From Deinococcus taeanensis (GTDB lineage: Bacteria; Deinococcota; Deinococci; Deinococcales; Deinococcaceae): a stretch of 64,000 bases of DNA. The translations under genes and the position numbers were made by a program. The DNA is taken from assembly GCF_020229735.1 (NCBI RefSeq), contig NZ_CP083457.1:186001-250000 (forward strand), read 5' to 3'. Shown piece by piece: positions 56,369 to 64,000 of this stretch. A model generated the notes under the pieces. The model was not told where the DNA came from and did no database searches. It saw only the letters and a list, made by a program, of their open reading frames with translations. Every line of letters begins with the position of its first letter. Positions within the stretch are counted from its first letter, which is position 1.

Positions 56369-57649
56369 TCATCGGCCCTGGGCTGCGGCCTTCACGAGGT
56401 TCTTCTGAGCGGTGTCCAGGGCGGTCCTGGCATCAGCCTTGCCAAGCTGCACCGTCTGGAAGGCGCTGGAGAGTTCGTTGTTCACGGCGAGCAGATCGAC
56501 CAGGGGCGGCAGGGTATAGGTGCGGCCCTTGGAGAGCAGTTCGGCCGCGAGTTTCATGACGGGCTCGCCCGCGGTCTTCTGGAGGGCCGGTCCGCTTCTG
56601 ACCGGCGAGATATTGAACACCTTGTCTGCAACTGCGGCGCTGCGCGTGGCGTCGCTGAACCAGGCGATGAATTTCAGGGCCTCCAACGGATTTTTGCTGC
56701 CTTTGGGCACCATCCAGGTGTTGCCGACCGTAAAGGAGTTGGGGAAGGTTCTGCCTTTGGGCATGGGCACAGGCGCCACGCCGTAATTGAGCTTGGGGCC
56801 GTAGCGTTTGATAAATCCTGCGTGCCACTGGCCGTTGACTTCCATCGCGATCTTCCCGGCAATAAACGGGTCGTTGCCGCTGGACGCCGTGAGATTGCCG
56901 AGGCTTCCCTGGAAGCGGTTGAGGTCTTCTGCGCCGTACTTCTTGACATACGTGGCCTGCCACTGCAGCGCCTTGAGCGTGCCGGCGTTGGTGAGGTCAG
57001 ATTTCCGGGTGTCGGCGTTCAGGAGATTGCCGCCGAACGCGCCGGTCCACAGGGCGGCTGTGCCCTGAGCAATCCAGGGAGCGAAGCCGAGCACATCGAT
57101 GTCTTTGCCCTTCCGGACGGTGAGCTGGCCCGCGTAGGCGTCGAGCTCCTCGATGGTCTTGGGAGGTTTGTTCGGATCAAGCCCGGCAGCCTTGAACAGG
57201 TCTTTGTTGTAGTACAACATCATGACGTTGCTCATCTCGGGAATGCCGTAGGTTTGGCCGCCGAACTGCATGGCTTTCCAGGCGGTGGGGTTGAAGCTGC
57301 TGCCCTTGAGGCCGGCTTTGCTCAGCAGGTCATTGAGGGGCGTCAGGGCACCCAGGTTGGCCAGGCCGGGGAGCACGTCCTGGCCCCAGTACAGCACGGC
57401 GTCGGGGGCCTGACCGCTCGCAACGGCGGTGAGGAACTTCCCCTGCGAGGTGCCCTGAATGCCGGCGCCACTGACGAGAATTGCTTTCACGGTGACGTTG
57501 TCCTGGGCTTTGTTGTATTCGGCGGCGGCGTCCAGAATGGTCTGTCCGTCGGCGTCGCCCCACGGGTACCAGATGGTGATGGTGTCTTTGGCGAGGGCAG
57601 GGCTGCTCAGGGCAGCCAGGGTGAGGGTGAGCAGGGCGCGTCGTTTCAT
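56369..57649 (-). CDS. Sugar ABC transporter substrate-binding protein
   Basis: From ATG 57649 (GGAGG upstream), 426 residues. Signal peptide MKRRALLTLTLAALSSPALA. It is a cluster-B/MalE-like binding protein (KDTITIWYPWGDADGQTILDAAAEYNKA, then EVNGQWHAGFIKRYGPKLNYG and PMPKGRTFPNSFTVGNTWMV). It captures oligosaccharide for the two permeases. It is the first gene of the leftward operon; a GTTC-type candidate operator lies in its promoter region. Confidence 0.88.
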   Translation of the reverse strand: MKRRALLTLTLAALSSPALAKDTITIWYPWGDADGQTILDAAAEYNKAQDNVTVKAILVSGAGIQGTSQGKFLTAVASGQAPDAVLYWGQDVLPGLANLGALTPLNDLLSKAGLKGSSFNPTAWKAMQFGGQTYGIPEMSNVMMLYYNKDLFKAAGLDPNKPPKTIEELDAYAGQLTVRKGKDIDVLGFAPWIAQGTAALWTGAFGGNLLNADTRKSDLTNAGTLKALQWQATYVKKYGAEDLNRFQGSLGNLTASSGNDPFIAGKIAMEVNGQWHAGFIKRYGPKLNYGVAPVPMPKGRTFPNSFTVGNTWMVPKGSKNPLEALKFIAWFSDATRSAAVADKVFNISPVRSGPALQKTAGEPVMKLAAELLSKGRTYTLPPLVDLLAVNNELSSAFQTVQLGKADARTALDTAQKNLVKAAAQGR

Positions 57650-58054
57650 GACTTCCTCCAAAAGTAGTTGTTCACTGATGTTCACCGGCGAGGAACCCCA
57701 GTTCTGACGGTGAGCGACCATGTCAGGTCAGCCCAAAGTCGGGCTGAGCGTCTTCTGGGGCACGTGCAAGACGGTTTAGAGCTCTCCAGCGCTTAAGTTG
57801 TGAACATGAACCAAGCTTACATTTGGGCCTGACGGCTGTCAACCCTGTTCTCGAAACTGACTCTATATGTTCCAAGAACTTTATGGTGCCCGATCATGCC
57901 GTCCGACCCGCGTCTCGCCGCTTGCTTGTGGCTTCGCGGCGCGATTCAAACGCAACCAGTCACGTCATGCCAGGCTCCAGACGCTGCAGTTCGGGCAACG
58001 ATGCCTCCTGCCACCGCCCAGCAGAGGCAAGTGTACGAATGAACAGAATAAGGT
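57650..58054. other. Divergent regulatory region between binding-protein gene and lacI
   Basis: About 400 bases with no gene. It holds a perfect 7-bp hairpin (TCAGCCC, GGGCTGA, 57728-57747) without T run, a half-palindrome GTTCTCGAAAC (57847-57856) and the operator pair listed separately. Most of it is presumably the two promoters and their control sites. Confidence 0.5.
57869..57879. promoter_or_regulatory. Candidate LacI-type operator (GTTCCAAGAAC)
   Basis: GTTC-CAA-GAAC is a perfect palindrome with a three-base centre. An inverted version of the same core (ATTCTTGGAAC) overlaps the lacI start. It is placed to control the leftward mannan operon. Inferred only. Confidence 0.5.
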
Positions 58055-58066
58055 TATTCTTGGAAC
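58055..58066 (+). promoter_or_regulatory. Leaderless lacI promoter with overlapping operator
   Basis: TATTCT (58055-58060) lies six bases before the ATG at 58067, and the half-palindrome ATTCTTGGAAC (58056-58066) covers it. Repressor bound there would block its own promoter, the usual LacI autoregulation. The -35 region is weak. Confidence 0.5.
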
Positions 58067-59062
58067 ATGGCCATCAAAGCCCGCAGTCATCCCACCATCC
58101 GCGACATTGCCCGCGCCGCTGGTGTCTCGCTTGGCACCACCTCGCGCGCCCTGAACAACCACCACGGCATCAATGCCGACCTGAGAACCCGGGTCCACGC
58201 CGCCGCAGAACAGCTCGGCTATGACTTCAGCAACCTCCGCCAGGGACGGAGCATCAGACGCCTCACCTTTATCTACGACCGCCAGCACAACACCCTCGCC
58301 AATAATCCGTTCTACTCCACGGTGCTGCATGGGGTTGAAGACGCCTGCAATCAGGAGAAGATTTCCCTCACCTTCACGTCCACCGACAGTGGAGAGTCCA
58401 TCAGTGAACGCGCCCACCGGTCAGACACGGACGCTCTGCTGTGCGTGGGCGCATTTGAGCGGGAGCAGTTGCAGGAGATCACGGAACTCGGCATTCCTGT
58501 CGCCCTGGTGGACCTGTGGCACCCCGAGATGAACTGCGTCAACTCAGACAACTTCGGAGGCGCGTACCTGCTGACGCAATTTCTGATCACACGCGGGTAC
58601 CGGCGCATCGCCTTTATCTGCGGGCCGGAATCCCATTACTCCATCACCCAGCGGCGCCAGGGCTACCGGTATGCCCTGCTGACCCACCACATCGAACACG
58701 ACCCAACCCTGGAAGTCTTCCGGGAGCCGATCCTGCAGGAAGTCGAGGGAACGGACCATGCCGTCAGGGAGCTCCTGAACCTCAAAGAGCGCCCTGACGC
58801 CATCTTCTGCTGGAACGACAGCACGGCCATCCAGGCCATTCAGACCTGCTACACCCTCGGACTGAAAGTCCCTGAGGACATCGCGGTGGTCGGTTTCGAC
58901 GACCTGCCCACCGCCAGGACGTCCTTCCCGCCCCTGACGACCATGCGCATCGACAAAGAAGGCCTGGGGCGCCGCGGCGTGGAACTGCTGATCGCCCGGC
59001 CTGCAGAGCCCACGCAGGTCACCGTTCCGACCAGGATCGTGGTGCGCTCCAGCACCCGGTGA
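58067..59062 (+). CDS. LacI-family transcriptional regulator of the mannan locus
   Basis: The 331-residue regulator has an N-terminal LacI helix-turn-helix (HPTIRDIARAAGVSLGTTSRALNNHHGINADLRTRVHAAAEQLGYDF) and the periplasmic-binding-like sensor domain (FCGPESHYSITQRRQGYRYAL, NDSTAIQAIQTCYTLGLKVPEDIAVVGFDDLPTA). It probably responds to a mannose-derived sugar and represses the leftward mannan operon and itself. Its stop overlaps the start of the ROK gene (GTGA). Confidence 0.9.
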   Translation: MAIKARSHPTIRDIARAAGVSLGTTSRALNNHHGINADLRTRVHAAAEQLGYDFSNLRQGRSIRRLTFIYDRQHNTLANNPFYSTVLHGVEDACNQEKISLTFTSTDSGESISERAHRSDTDALLCVGAFEREQLQEITELGIPVALVDLWHPEMNCVNSDNFGGAYLLTQFLITRGYRRIAFICGPESHYSITQRRQGYRYALLTHHIEHDPTLEVFREPILQEVEGTDHAVRELLNLKERPDAIFCWNDSTAIQAIQTCYTLGLKVPEDIAVVGFDDLPTARTSFPPLTTMRIDKEGLGRRGVELLIARPAEPTQVTVPTRIVVRSSTR

Positions 59063-59979
59063 CGCCCAACGTGAAGACCCATTCGCGATACGCGCTGTGC
59101 CTGGATGTGGGCGGCAGTCACGTGACGGCCGCGCCTGTCGACCTCGCCACCCGGACCCTTCTGCCCGCAGGACGGGTCCGGGAAAGCATCCTTCATACCG
59201 CTTCCGTTCAGGACACTGTGCAGACCTGGCACTCCGCTTTGACCCGGGCCTCGCTGCTCTGCCCGGCCGGGACGGTGACCCACCTCGCTCTGGCGCTCCC
59301 TGCTCCCTTCGATTACCAGAGCGGCGTCTCACACATGACCCACAAGTACGAGCAGCTGCTGGGGGTCAATGTGCGGGACGTCCTGCGGACCCAGCTGCGG
59401 GGCGGACCTCTGGCGCAGCTTCCCATCCTGCTGGGCAATGACGCGGACCTGTTTGCCCTGGGCGAACACTGGGCAGGCGCGGGACAAGGGGCCGAGCGCC
59501 TGATTGGCATTACCCTGGGCACCGGACTCGGCAGTGGCTTCGTGGCGCGGGGTCACGTCGTCACCAGCGGCCCCGAGATTCCCCCCGCAGGTGAGCTCTG
59601 GAACACCCCCTATGCGGACAGCACCGCAGAGGCGTTCGCGTGCGGTGAGGCAGTAACCCGGTCCTACCAGGCGCTGAGCGGCGAGCGCTGCACAGCCCGT
59701 GAAATCAGTCGGCGCGCTGACCGCGCAGACCCTCACGCCCAACGCGCGTTCCTGATGCTGGGTGAACATCTTGCTCACATTCTCCGGCCCTTCACCGTGT
59801 CGTTCGGCGCGGCGGCAGTGGTGGTGGGCGGCAATGTGTCACGCGCCTGGACTCACTTCGGTTCCTCCCTGCAAGCTGGCCTGCCCAACGTGCAGGTGTC
59901 GGCTTCTCAACTGCTCGAGGACGCGGCGCTGCTCGGCGGCGGCGCCCTGCACGCCACGCCCGGAACAGGAGGCTTATGA
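59059..59979 (+). CDS. ROK-family sugar kinase
   Basis: From GTG 59059 (overlapping the lacI stop), 306 residues. ALCLDVGGSHVTAAPVDL is the phosphate-binding start, LLGNDADLFALGEHW the substrate-binding part and GITLGTGLGSGFV the second phosphate loop. The Cys-rich ROK zinc motif is absent. It probably phosphorylates mannose to mannose-6-phosphate, the substrate of the next gene's enzyme. Overlaps that gene by four bases. Confidence 0.82.
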   Translation: MTPNVKTHSRYALCLDVGGSHVTAAPVDLATRTLLPAGRVRESILHTASVQDTVQTWHSALTRASLLCPAGTVTHLALALPAPFDYQSGVSHMTHKYEQLLGVNVRDVLRTQLRGGPLAQLPILLGNDADLFALGEHWAGAGQGAERLIGITLGTGLGSGFVARGHVVTSGPEIPPAGELWNTPYADSTAEAFACGEAVTRSYQALSGERCTAREISRRADRADPHAQRAFLMLGEHLAHILRPFTVSFGAAAVVVGGNVSRAWTHFGSSLQAGLPNVQVSASQLLEDAALLGGGALHATPGTGGL

Positions 59980-60899
59980 TTCGACTCACGCCGCACTACC
60001 ACCCCCGCGTCTGGGGGGGGCGCCGGCTCAGCCCAGGGCCGGAACCTGTGGGGGAAGCCTGGGTGGTCTTCGCCGGCAACCGCATTGACGGCGGTCCCCA
60101 TGCCGGCAGAACCCTCCGCGACCTTGTTCATGAACAACCCCGGTGGCTGCTGGGAAGGCGTGGTGAACAGTTCACGGACTTTCCGGTACTGATCAAGCTG
60201 CTGGACTGCCAGGCCTGGCTGAGCGTCCAGGTCCACCCCAACGACGAGCAGGCCCTGAACCTTCACGGACCGGGGCATGTGGGAAAAACGGAAGCGTGGC
60301 ATGTTCTGCAGGCTGAGCCCGGTGCTCGGGTGATTTCAGGCGTGCAAGAGGAGACGACGCCAGCGGAACTGCACACCCACATTCTCAGTGAACAGGTGAT
60401 GGCGCTGGCTCAATACCAGGAGGTTCACGCCGGCGACACGCTCTTCATTCCGGCGGGTACCCTCCACGCCCTTGGGCCCGGCCTCCTCACGTATGAGGTG
60501 CAGCAGTCCAGTGACCTCACCTACCGCATGTACGACTGGGACCGACCACAGGACGCGGGGCGGGCGTTGCATCTCAGGGAAGCAGCGCTGGTCACCCAGG
60601 CAGAGGGGCGAGGCACCCTCCACGCTGGTCCCACCGCCCGGGAGACAGGCGTTTACCCCCTGGTGACCTGCGCCTACTTCACGACGGAACTCCTGCACCT
60701 GGACAGCGCCGTGACCGGGCGCACCGAAGGAGAAACCTTCCACGCCCTGACGGTGACGGAAGGCACCGTGGAAGTGCGCAGCGACACCACGGCGCGCCTT
60801 CACCCGTTTGACACCCTCCTGATTCCCGCTTCATCTCCCCCGTACGAGCTGATCCCGCAGGGCAACGCCGCCAGGTTGCTGCGCTCGTCCCTCCCCTGA
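59976..60899 (+). CDS. manA: Mannose-6-phosphate isomerase
   Basis: The 307-residue protein is a class I (cupin) phosphomannose isomerase: VQVHPND with zinc His87, KTEAWHVL with Glu106, PAGTLHALG with His164 and SDLTYRMYDWDR with catalytic Arg184. It converts mannose-6-phosphate to fructose-6-phosphate, feeding mannose into glycolysis. It is shorter than the E. coli enzyme but like Bacillus ManA. Confidence 0.9.
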   Translation: MIRLTPHYHPRVWGGRRLSPGPEPVGEAWVVFAGNRIDGGPHAGRTLRDLVHEQPRWLLGRRGEQFTDFPVLIKLLDCQAWLSVQVHPNDEQALNLHGPGHVGKTEAWHVLQAEPGARVISGVQEETTPAELHTHILSEQVMALAQYQEVHAGDTLFIPAGTLHALGPGLLTYEVQQSSDLTYRMYDWDRPQDAGRALHLREAALVTQAEGRGTLHAGPTARETGVYPLVTCAYFTTELLHLDSAVTGRTEGETFHALTVTEGTVEVRSDTTARLHPFDTLLIPASSPPYELIPQGNAARLLRSSLP

Positions 60900-60932
60900 A
60901 CCCACGCCGCCACCCGACCACTGGAGCCCTGC

Positions 60933-61760
60933 ATGCGGAACCCCGTGTTAACCACCCTCCTCTCGACGCTCCTCGTGGCGGCCCCCACCCACGCCAGCCG
61001 GCTGATTGATCCCACCACTGCCACGGCCGTGCCGGGCACAGGCGGTCAGTGGACAAAACGCAGCATCACGGTAAGCGGCTTCTCCCTGCCATACCAGCTG
61101 TACACCCCCACCACAGCGCTGGCAGCGGGCAAACTGCCGCTGATCATTCACCTTCACGGCTCAGGCGAAGCCGGCATTGACAACGAAAAACAACTGCTTG
61201 CAGGCACCCGGTACGGACCACAGTACTTCACCCTCCCTGAACACCAGCAGGTGCAGGCGGCGTACGTTCTGGCGCCCCAGACGCCGGTCGAGATTCGCTG
61301 GGCCAGCACCGGGATTCCCGAATACAACCTGGACACCACCCCGGAAACAGTTTCCATGACCGCGCTGATCGCCCTGATTGCCGAACTCCTGCATACCCAC
61401 CCAGACATCGACCCGGACCGGGTGTATCTCGCCGGACTCTCCCGGGGCGGGCAGGGGGTATGGAACGCACTGATGCGGCACCCGGGTCTCTTCGCCGCCG
61501 CCGTGCCGATCAGTGCCTCAGGCAGCCCGGCACACGCCGCGCCGCTGAAGAACCTCGCCATATGGGCCTTCCATGCGCAGGACGACCGCACAACAAAAGT
61601 GGAGTACACCCGGAATATGGTGGACGCCATCTTCCACGCTGGTGGGGAAACCCGGTTCCTGAGGTACACCGAGGTGGAATACGGTGACCATCAGGCCGGC
61701 TGGGAAACTGCGTATCGAACCAGCGAAGTGTACCGGTGGCTCATCAAATGGCGGCGCTGA
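60933..61760 (+). CDS. Secreted alpha/beta-hydrolase (esterase-like)
   Basis: The 275-residue protein has a signal peptide (MRNPVLTTLLSTLLVAAPTHA), an HGSGEAG oxyanion segment, the nucleophile elbow LAGLSRGGQG with Ser, AQDDRTTKVE for the acidic residue and VEYGDHQAGW for the His. It is placed at the end of the mannan regulatory operon, so it may deacetylate or otherwise remove side groups of mannan. Confidence 0.75.
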   Translation: MRNPVLTTLLSTLLVAAPTHASRLIDPTTATAVPGTGGQWTKRSITVSGFSLPYQLYTPTTALAAGKLPLIIHLHGSGEAGIDNEKQLLAGTRYGPQYFTLPEHQQVQAAYVLAPQTPVEIRWASTGIPEYNLDTTPETVSMTALIALIAELLHTHPDIDPDRVYLAGLSRGGQGVWNALMRHPGLFAAAVPISASGSPAHAAPLKNLAIWAFHAQDDRTTKVEYTRNMVDAIFHAGGETRFLRYTEVEYGDHQAGWETAYRTSEVYRWLIKWRR

Positions 61761-62247
61761 CCCGGCTTGAACAGAACCCGGGTGAAAGCCCGATCCCCCG
61801 AGGGACGGGACGCCGGTCCTCCGGTCTGCTCGAGGTCCCGCTGGTGCCCGCACCGCTCACTGCGGCGGCCAGGAGGCGCCAGGCTCCACAGGCGATCCTG
61901 ATGATCAAGGTGACGGTGCGCCGGGCACAGACCTGCACCGGACCCACCGGCTGGCCAGAGTTGCCCCGCTCAGCTGGTGGTCGCCGGACGCCAGGGCGTC
62001 CGGCGCGAGCAACGCCAGCAGCAACCGGGATCGCCGGTTGGTCTCGCTCCGTCAGGCCAGTCGCTGACCGGTCGCCGGGAAGGGCGGAACTGACGCGCGT
62101 CACGAACGCAGGACGACAGCCCAGGTCGACGGTCAGCTGCTCGGCGTCCACCGTGAGGGCAAGACTGTCCGAGAAAATGAGCGCACCCTTGACCGGCCAC
62201 TCATCCTGTCTGAGCAGCGCGTCACTGCGGAAGAACAAGCTCTGCAC
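61744..62247 (-). CDS. Doubtful hypothetical protein
   Basis: A minus-strand open frame of up to 167 residues includes VQSLFFRSDALLRQDEWPVKGALIFSDSLALTVDAEQLTVDLGCRPAF, which looks protein-like, but the rest is Arg/Ala/Gly-rich, overlaps the end of the esterase gene and has no clear start site. I report it as possible only. The remainder of 61761-62753 holds nothing else I can support. Confidence 0.25.
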   Translation of the reverse strand: MQSLFFRSDALLRQDEWPVKGALIFSDSLALTVDAEQLTVDLGCRPAFVTRVSSALPGDRSATGLTERDQPAIPVAAGVARAGRPGVRRPPAERGNSGQPVGPVQVCARRTVTLIIRIACGAWRLLAAAVSGAGTSGTSSRPEDRRPVPRGIGLSPGFCSSRVSAAI

Positions 62248-62753
62248 GAAGTTCGCGACCGTTCAGGAATCGGTCTGACTGAGGCGTCCGCGACCCTGAC
62301 CGACCGCGTCGTGGTCAAGGACAAACTGGGCGCGGTGCACCGTGGACCCGGGCACTGAACCCTGCGGCCCCTGGCGCGGGCAAGAGCGGCACACCCCGCC
62401 TGAGCAGTCGGTCTGGGCGTCCACTCCTGTCTGTCGGCAGTGATTTAGCCTTTCCCCCAGCGGACATGATGGGCGCCGGCCTGATGCCGCTCCAATGCCG
62501 ACCCGGCAGGTGCTGGCTCACCAGCGCAGCAGCCAGCGCATCACGCGCGATCGCCGTACTCGCGCTGAATTCAAGGCGCGGCCGTCCCAGGGCAAACCCG
62601 TGCCGTCATCCATCAGCCCCCAGGCAACTTACTGGCCGGCCACACTGCTGGTGGTTGTCTCAGGAGGAAACAGCTGACCGGCCTGGCCGGCAGGCCCGAC
62701 AGTCACCAGCCAACGCCGCCCAGCCGGGGACCGTGACTGGCAGACCGGGCCGG

Positions 62754-62766
62754 TACAATACCGGCG
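62754..62766 (+). promoter_or_regulatory. Leaderless promoter of the GGDEF gene
   Basis: TACAAT at 62754-62759 is followed by exactly six bases and the GTG start at 62766, the same layout as elsewhere. A GTGACT lies 15 bases upstream as a possible -35. Confidence 0.55.
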
Positions 62767-63842
62767 TGAGTGCCCTGTCCCTCGTCAATGGTGTGGTACT
62801 CAACCTGGCTGTCCTGATCGCTGGCGTTTTCCTCGTCAGCCTGACGTTCTTCCGGGTCGGTCAACCGGACCGCCCCGCCGCCCTGCTGGCCCGGTACGTC
62901 GCGCTGGTTGCCACCTCACTGTTCGCGCTGGCCAATACCGTTCAGCTGGTCCCGGGCATCCTGTTCGACTTCCGCATGGTGCCCGTCGCGCTGGTCGCCC
63001 GCCGTCACGGCCGCCTCGCCGGCCTGGCCGTGGCCCTCCCGGTCGGCACCTGCCGCTTCCTGCTCGGAGGCGTCGGGGCGGTCCCCTCCCTCCTCCAACT
63101 GCTGCTGGTGGCCTGGCTCGCCGCGCCTGACGGCGCGTGGCTCCGCCTGACCGCCAGCGAACGCACGGCGCTGACACGGACCCCCTGGGTGGCCCTGCGG
63201 TTGTTTGCCCTGGCGAATCTCCCGCTGTTCATTGCGTTCGCGTTGGGGAGAGAGCCCTGGACCACCGCCGTCGGCGCCTATACGGCCCTGACCGTGCTCA
63301 GTACGGTCGGGCTGCTGCTGGGGCAGGTGGCCGGCAACACCCGCCTGCGCAGCCTCGCGCGCACGCAGCACTATCAGACCCTGGCCTCCACGGACGCCTT
63401 AACCGGCGTGCTGAACCGGCGGCAGTTCGAGCAGGACCTTGCAGCCGTGCCAGACGACACTTACCTGCTGCTGCTCGACCTGGATCATTTCAAACGCGTC
63501 AATGACACGTACGGCCATGACGGCGGGGACCGGGTGTTACAGGCGTTCACGGCCATCACGCAGCACAGCACTCGTGCCAGAGACCGCGTGTACCGGCTGG
63601 GCGGGGAAGAATTCGCCGTGCTTCTGCACCACTGCCCGCCCGAGACGGCCGCCGACGTCGCCGAGCGGATCCGCGCGAACGTGCAGGGCACCCTGGCGGC
63701 CCGCGCCGGGCTGCCCGGCGAGACCTTCACGGTCTCCGGCGGACTGGTCCTGGTGGCGCCGGAGGTGGACGCCCTCGCTGTTGCCGACGAGCGTCTCTAC
63801 CGCGCCAAAGCGCACGGGCGCAACCGTACGGTCACTGCCTGA
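62766..63842 (+). CDS. Membrane diguanylate cyclase (GGDEF)
   Basis: From GTG 62766, 358 residues. Residues 1-190 contain five or six hydrophobic segments resembling the 5TM receptor (5TMR-LYT) sensor type, with conserved MVPVALVARRHG after segment 2. Residues 205-358 form a complete GGDEF domain: STDALTGVLNRRQFEQDL, LLLLDLDHFKRVNDTYGHDGGD, RLGGEEFAVLLH (active GGEEF, 279-283) and an RxxD inhibitory site (R270-D273) five residues before it. It makes c-di-GMP from GTP in response to an unknown signal. No partner gene follows in the window. Confidence 0.88.
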   Translation: MSALSLVNGVVLNLAVLIAGVFLVSLTFFRVGQPDRPAALLARYVALVATSLFALANTVQLVPGILFDFRMVPVALVARRHGRLAGLAVALPVGTCRFLLGGVGAVPSLLQLLLVAWLAAPDGAWLRLTASERTALTRTPWVALRLFALANLPLFIAFALGREPWTTAVGAYTALTVLSTVGLLLGQVAGNTRLRSLARTQHYQTLASTDALTGVLNRRQFEQDLAAVPDDTYLLLLDLDHFKRVNDTYGHDGGDRVLQAFTAITQHSTRARDRVYRLGGEEFAVLLHHCPPETAADVAERIRANVQGTLAARAGLPGETFTVSGGLVLVAPEVDALAVADERLYRAKAHGRNRTVTA

Positions 63843-64000
63843 AACTGCCTGAACCGCGCAGACGATCCAGCTTGAACCCTGCACTACTCCCGGCAGAGCG
63901 CGGTCAGCAGCGCCGCGCGGCAACCCAGCAGGTGCATTCAGCATGGCCGGGCCGTGACAGGCCGTTCGTGAACCCACTGAGCTCAGGCGCCATCCGCATC
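63843..64000. other. Window end, no gene seen
   Basis: The last 158 bases lie after the GGDEF gene. The sequence is GC-rich with no clear start, repeat or terminator. Nothing can be supported. Confidence 0.3.

Overview
The window is high-GC DNA (one AT-richer patch near 24.5-25.1 kb) that looks like part of a Deinococcus plasmid, megaplasmid or accessory chromosome region. Supporting signs are the protein families, the density of IS6, IS630, IS3, IS66 and IS4 elements, and a repeated leaderless promoter layout (TANNNT, six bases, then the start codon) of the kind described for Deinococcus. The genus is an inference; no rRNA, tRNA or other taxonomic marker gene is present. No CRISPR array was seen.

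Layout. 1-3.0 kb: a tyrosine integrase broken by two copies of a 109-bp MITE, then an AbiEi/AbiEii toxin-antitoxin pair with a frameshifted toxin and a palindromic operator. 3.2-7.5 kb: an IS4-family remnant and two inverted 811-bp IS6 copies that bracket a cargo of a macro-domain protein, a coupled protein of unknown family and a divergent ATP-grasp protein. 7.5-11.3 kb: fused gene fragments, a StiP-type phosphoribosyltransferase/PELOTA protein with a partner gene, and an unknown gene preceded by an overlapping 19-codon leader ORF. 11.3-26.6 kb: a graveyard of polymorphic-toxin and immunity-like genes (EF-Tu-barrel-like protein, HEAT-like protein, DUF1851 protein, a 1227-residue eCIS-core toxin, a HINT/toxin remnant) cut up by IS3, IS6, IS66 and IS630 elements.

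26.6-31.3 kb: a complete branched-chain amino acid ABC transporter operon (livK-H-M-G-F order of transcription). 31.6-40.9 kb: a truncated ROK protein, a SpoIIIAA-like ATPase with two downstream unknown genes, about 1.6 kb of gene-poor DNA with 170-bp-spaced repeats, a frameshifted UvrD-like helicase, two further broken genes and a decayed IS6. 41.0-43.7 kb: a lipoprotein polysaccharide deacetylase and a VOC protein. 44.8-47.2 kb: an arsR-led operon with a DUF6428-type protein and an MFS exporter.

46.7-61.8 kb: a mannan-utilisation locus. Secreted GH26 and GH5 enzymes would cut mannan outside the cell, a sugar ABC transporter would import oligosaccharides, a GH2 beta-mannosidase would release mannose, and a ROK sugar kinase plus ManA would convert it to fructose-6-phosphate, with a LacI-type regulator in control and an esterase that may remove side groups. 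Candidate operators carry a GTTC-spacer-GAAC palindrome. The window ends with a membrane GGDEF diguanylate cyclase.

Frameshifts are unusually frequent (abiEii, the StiP partner, helicase, GH5, several others), so either decay of accessory DNA or assembly indels must be kept in mind. Family names are from recognition of motifs by eye; no database search was run.
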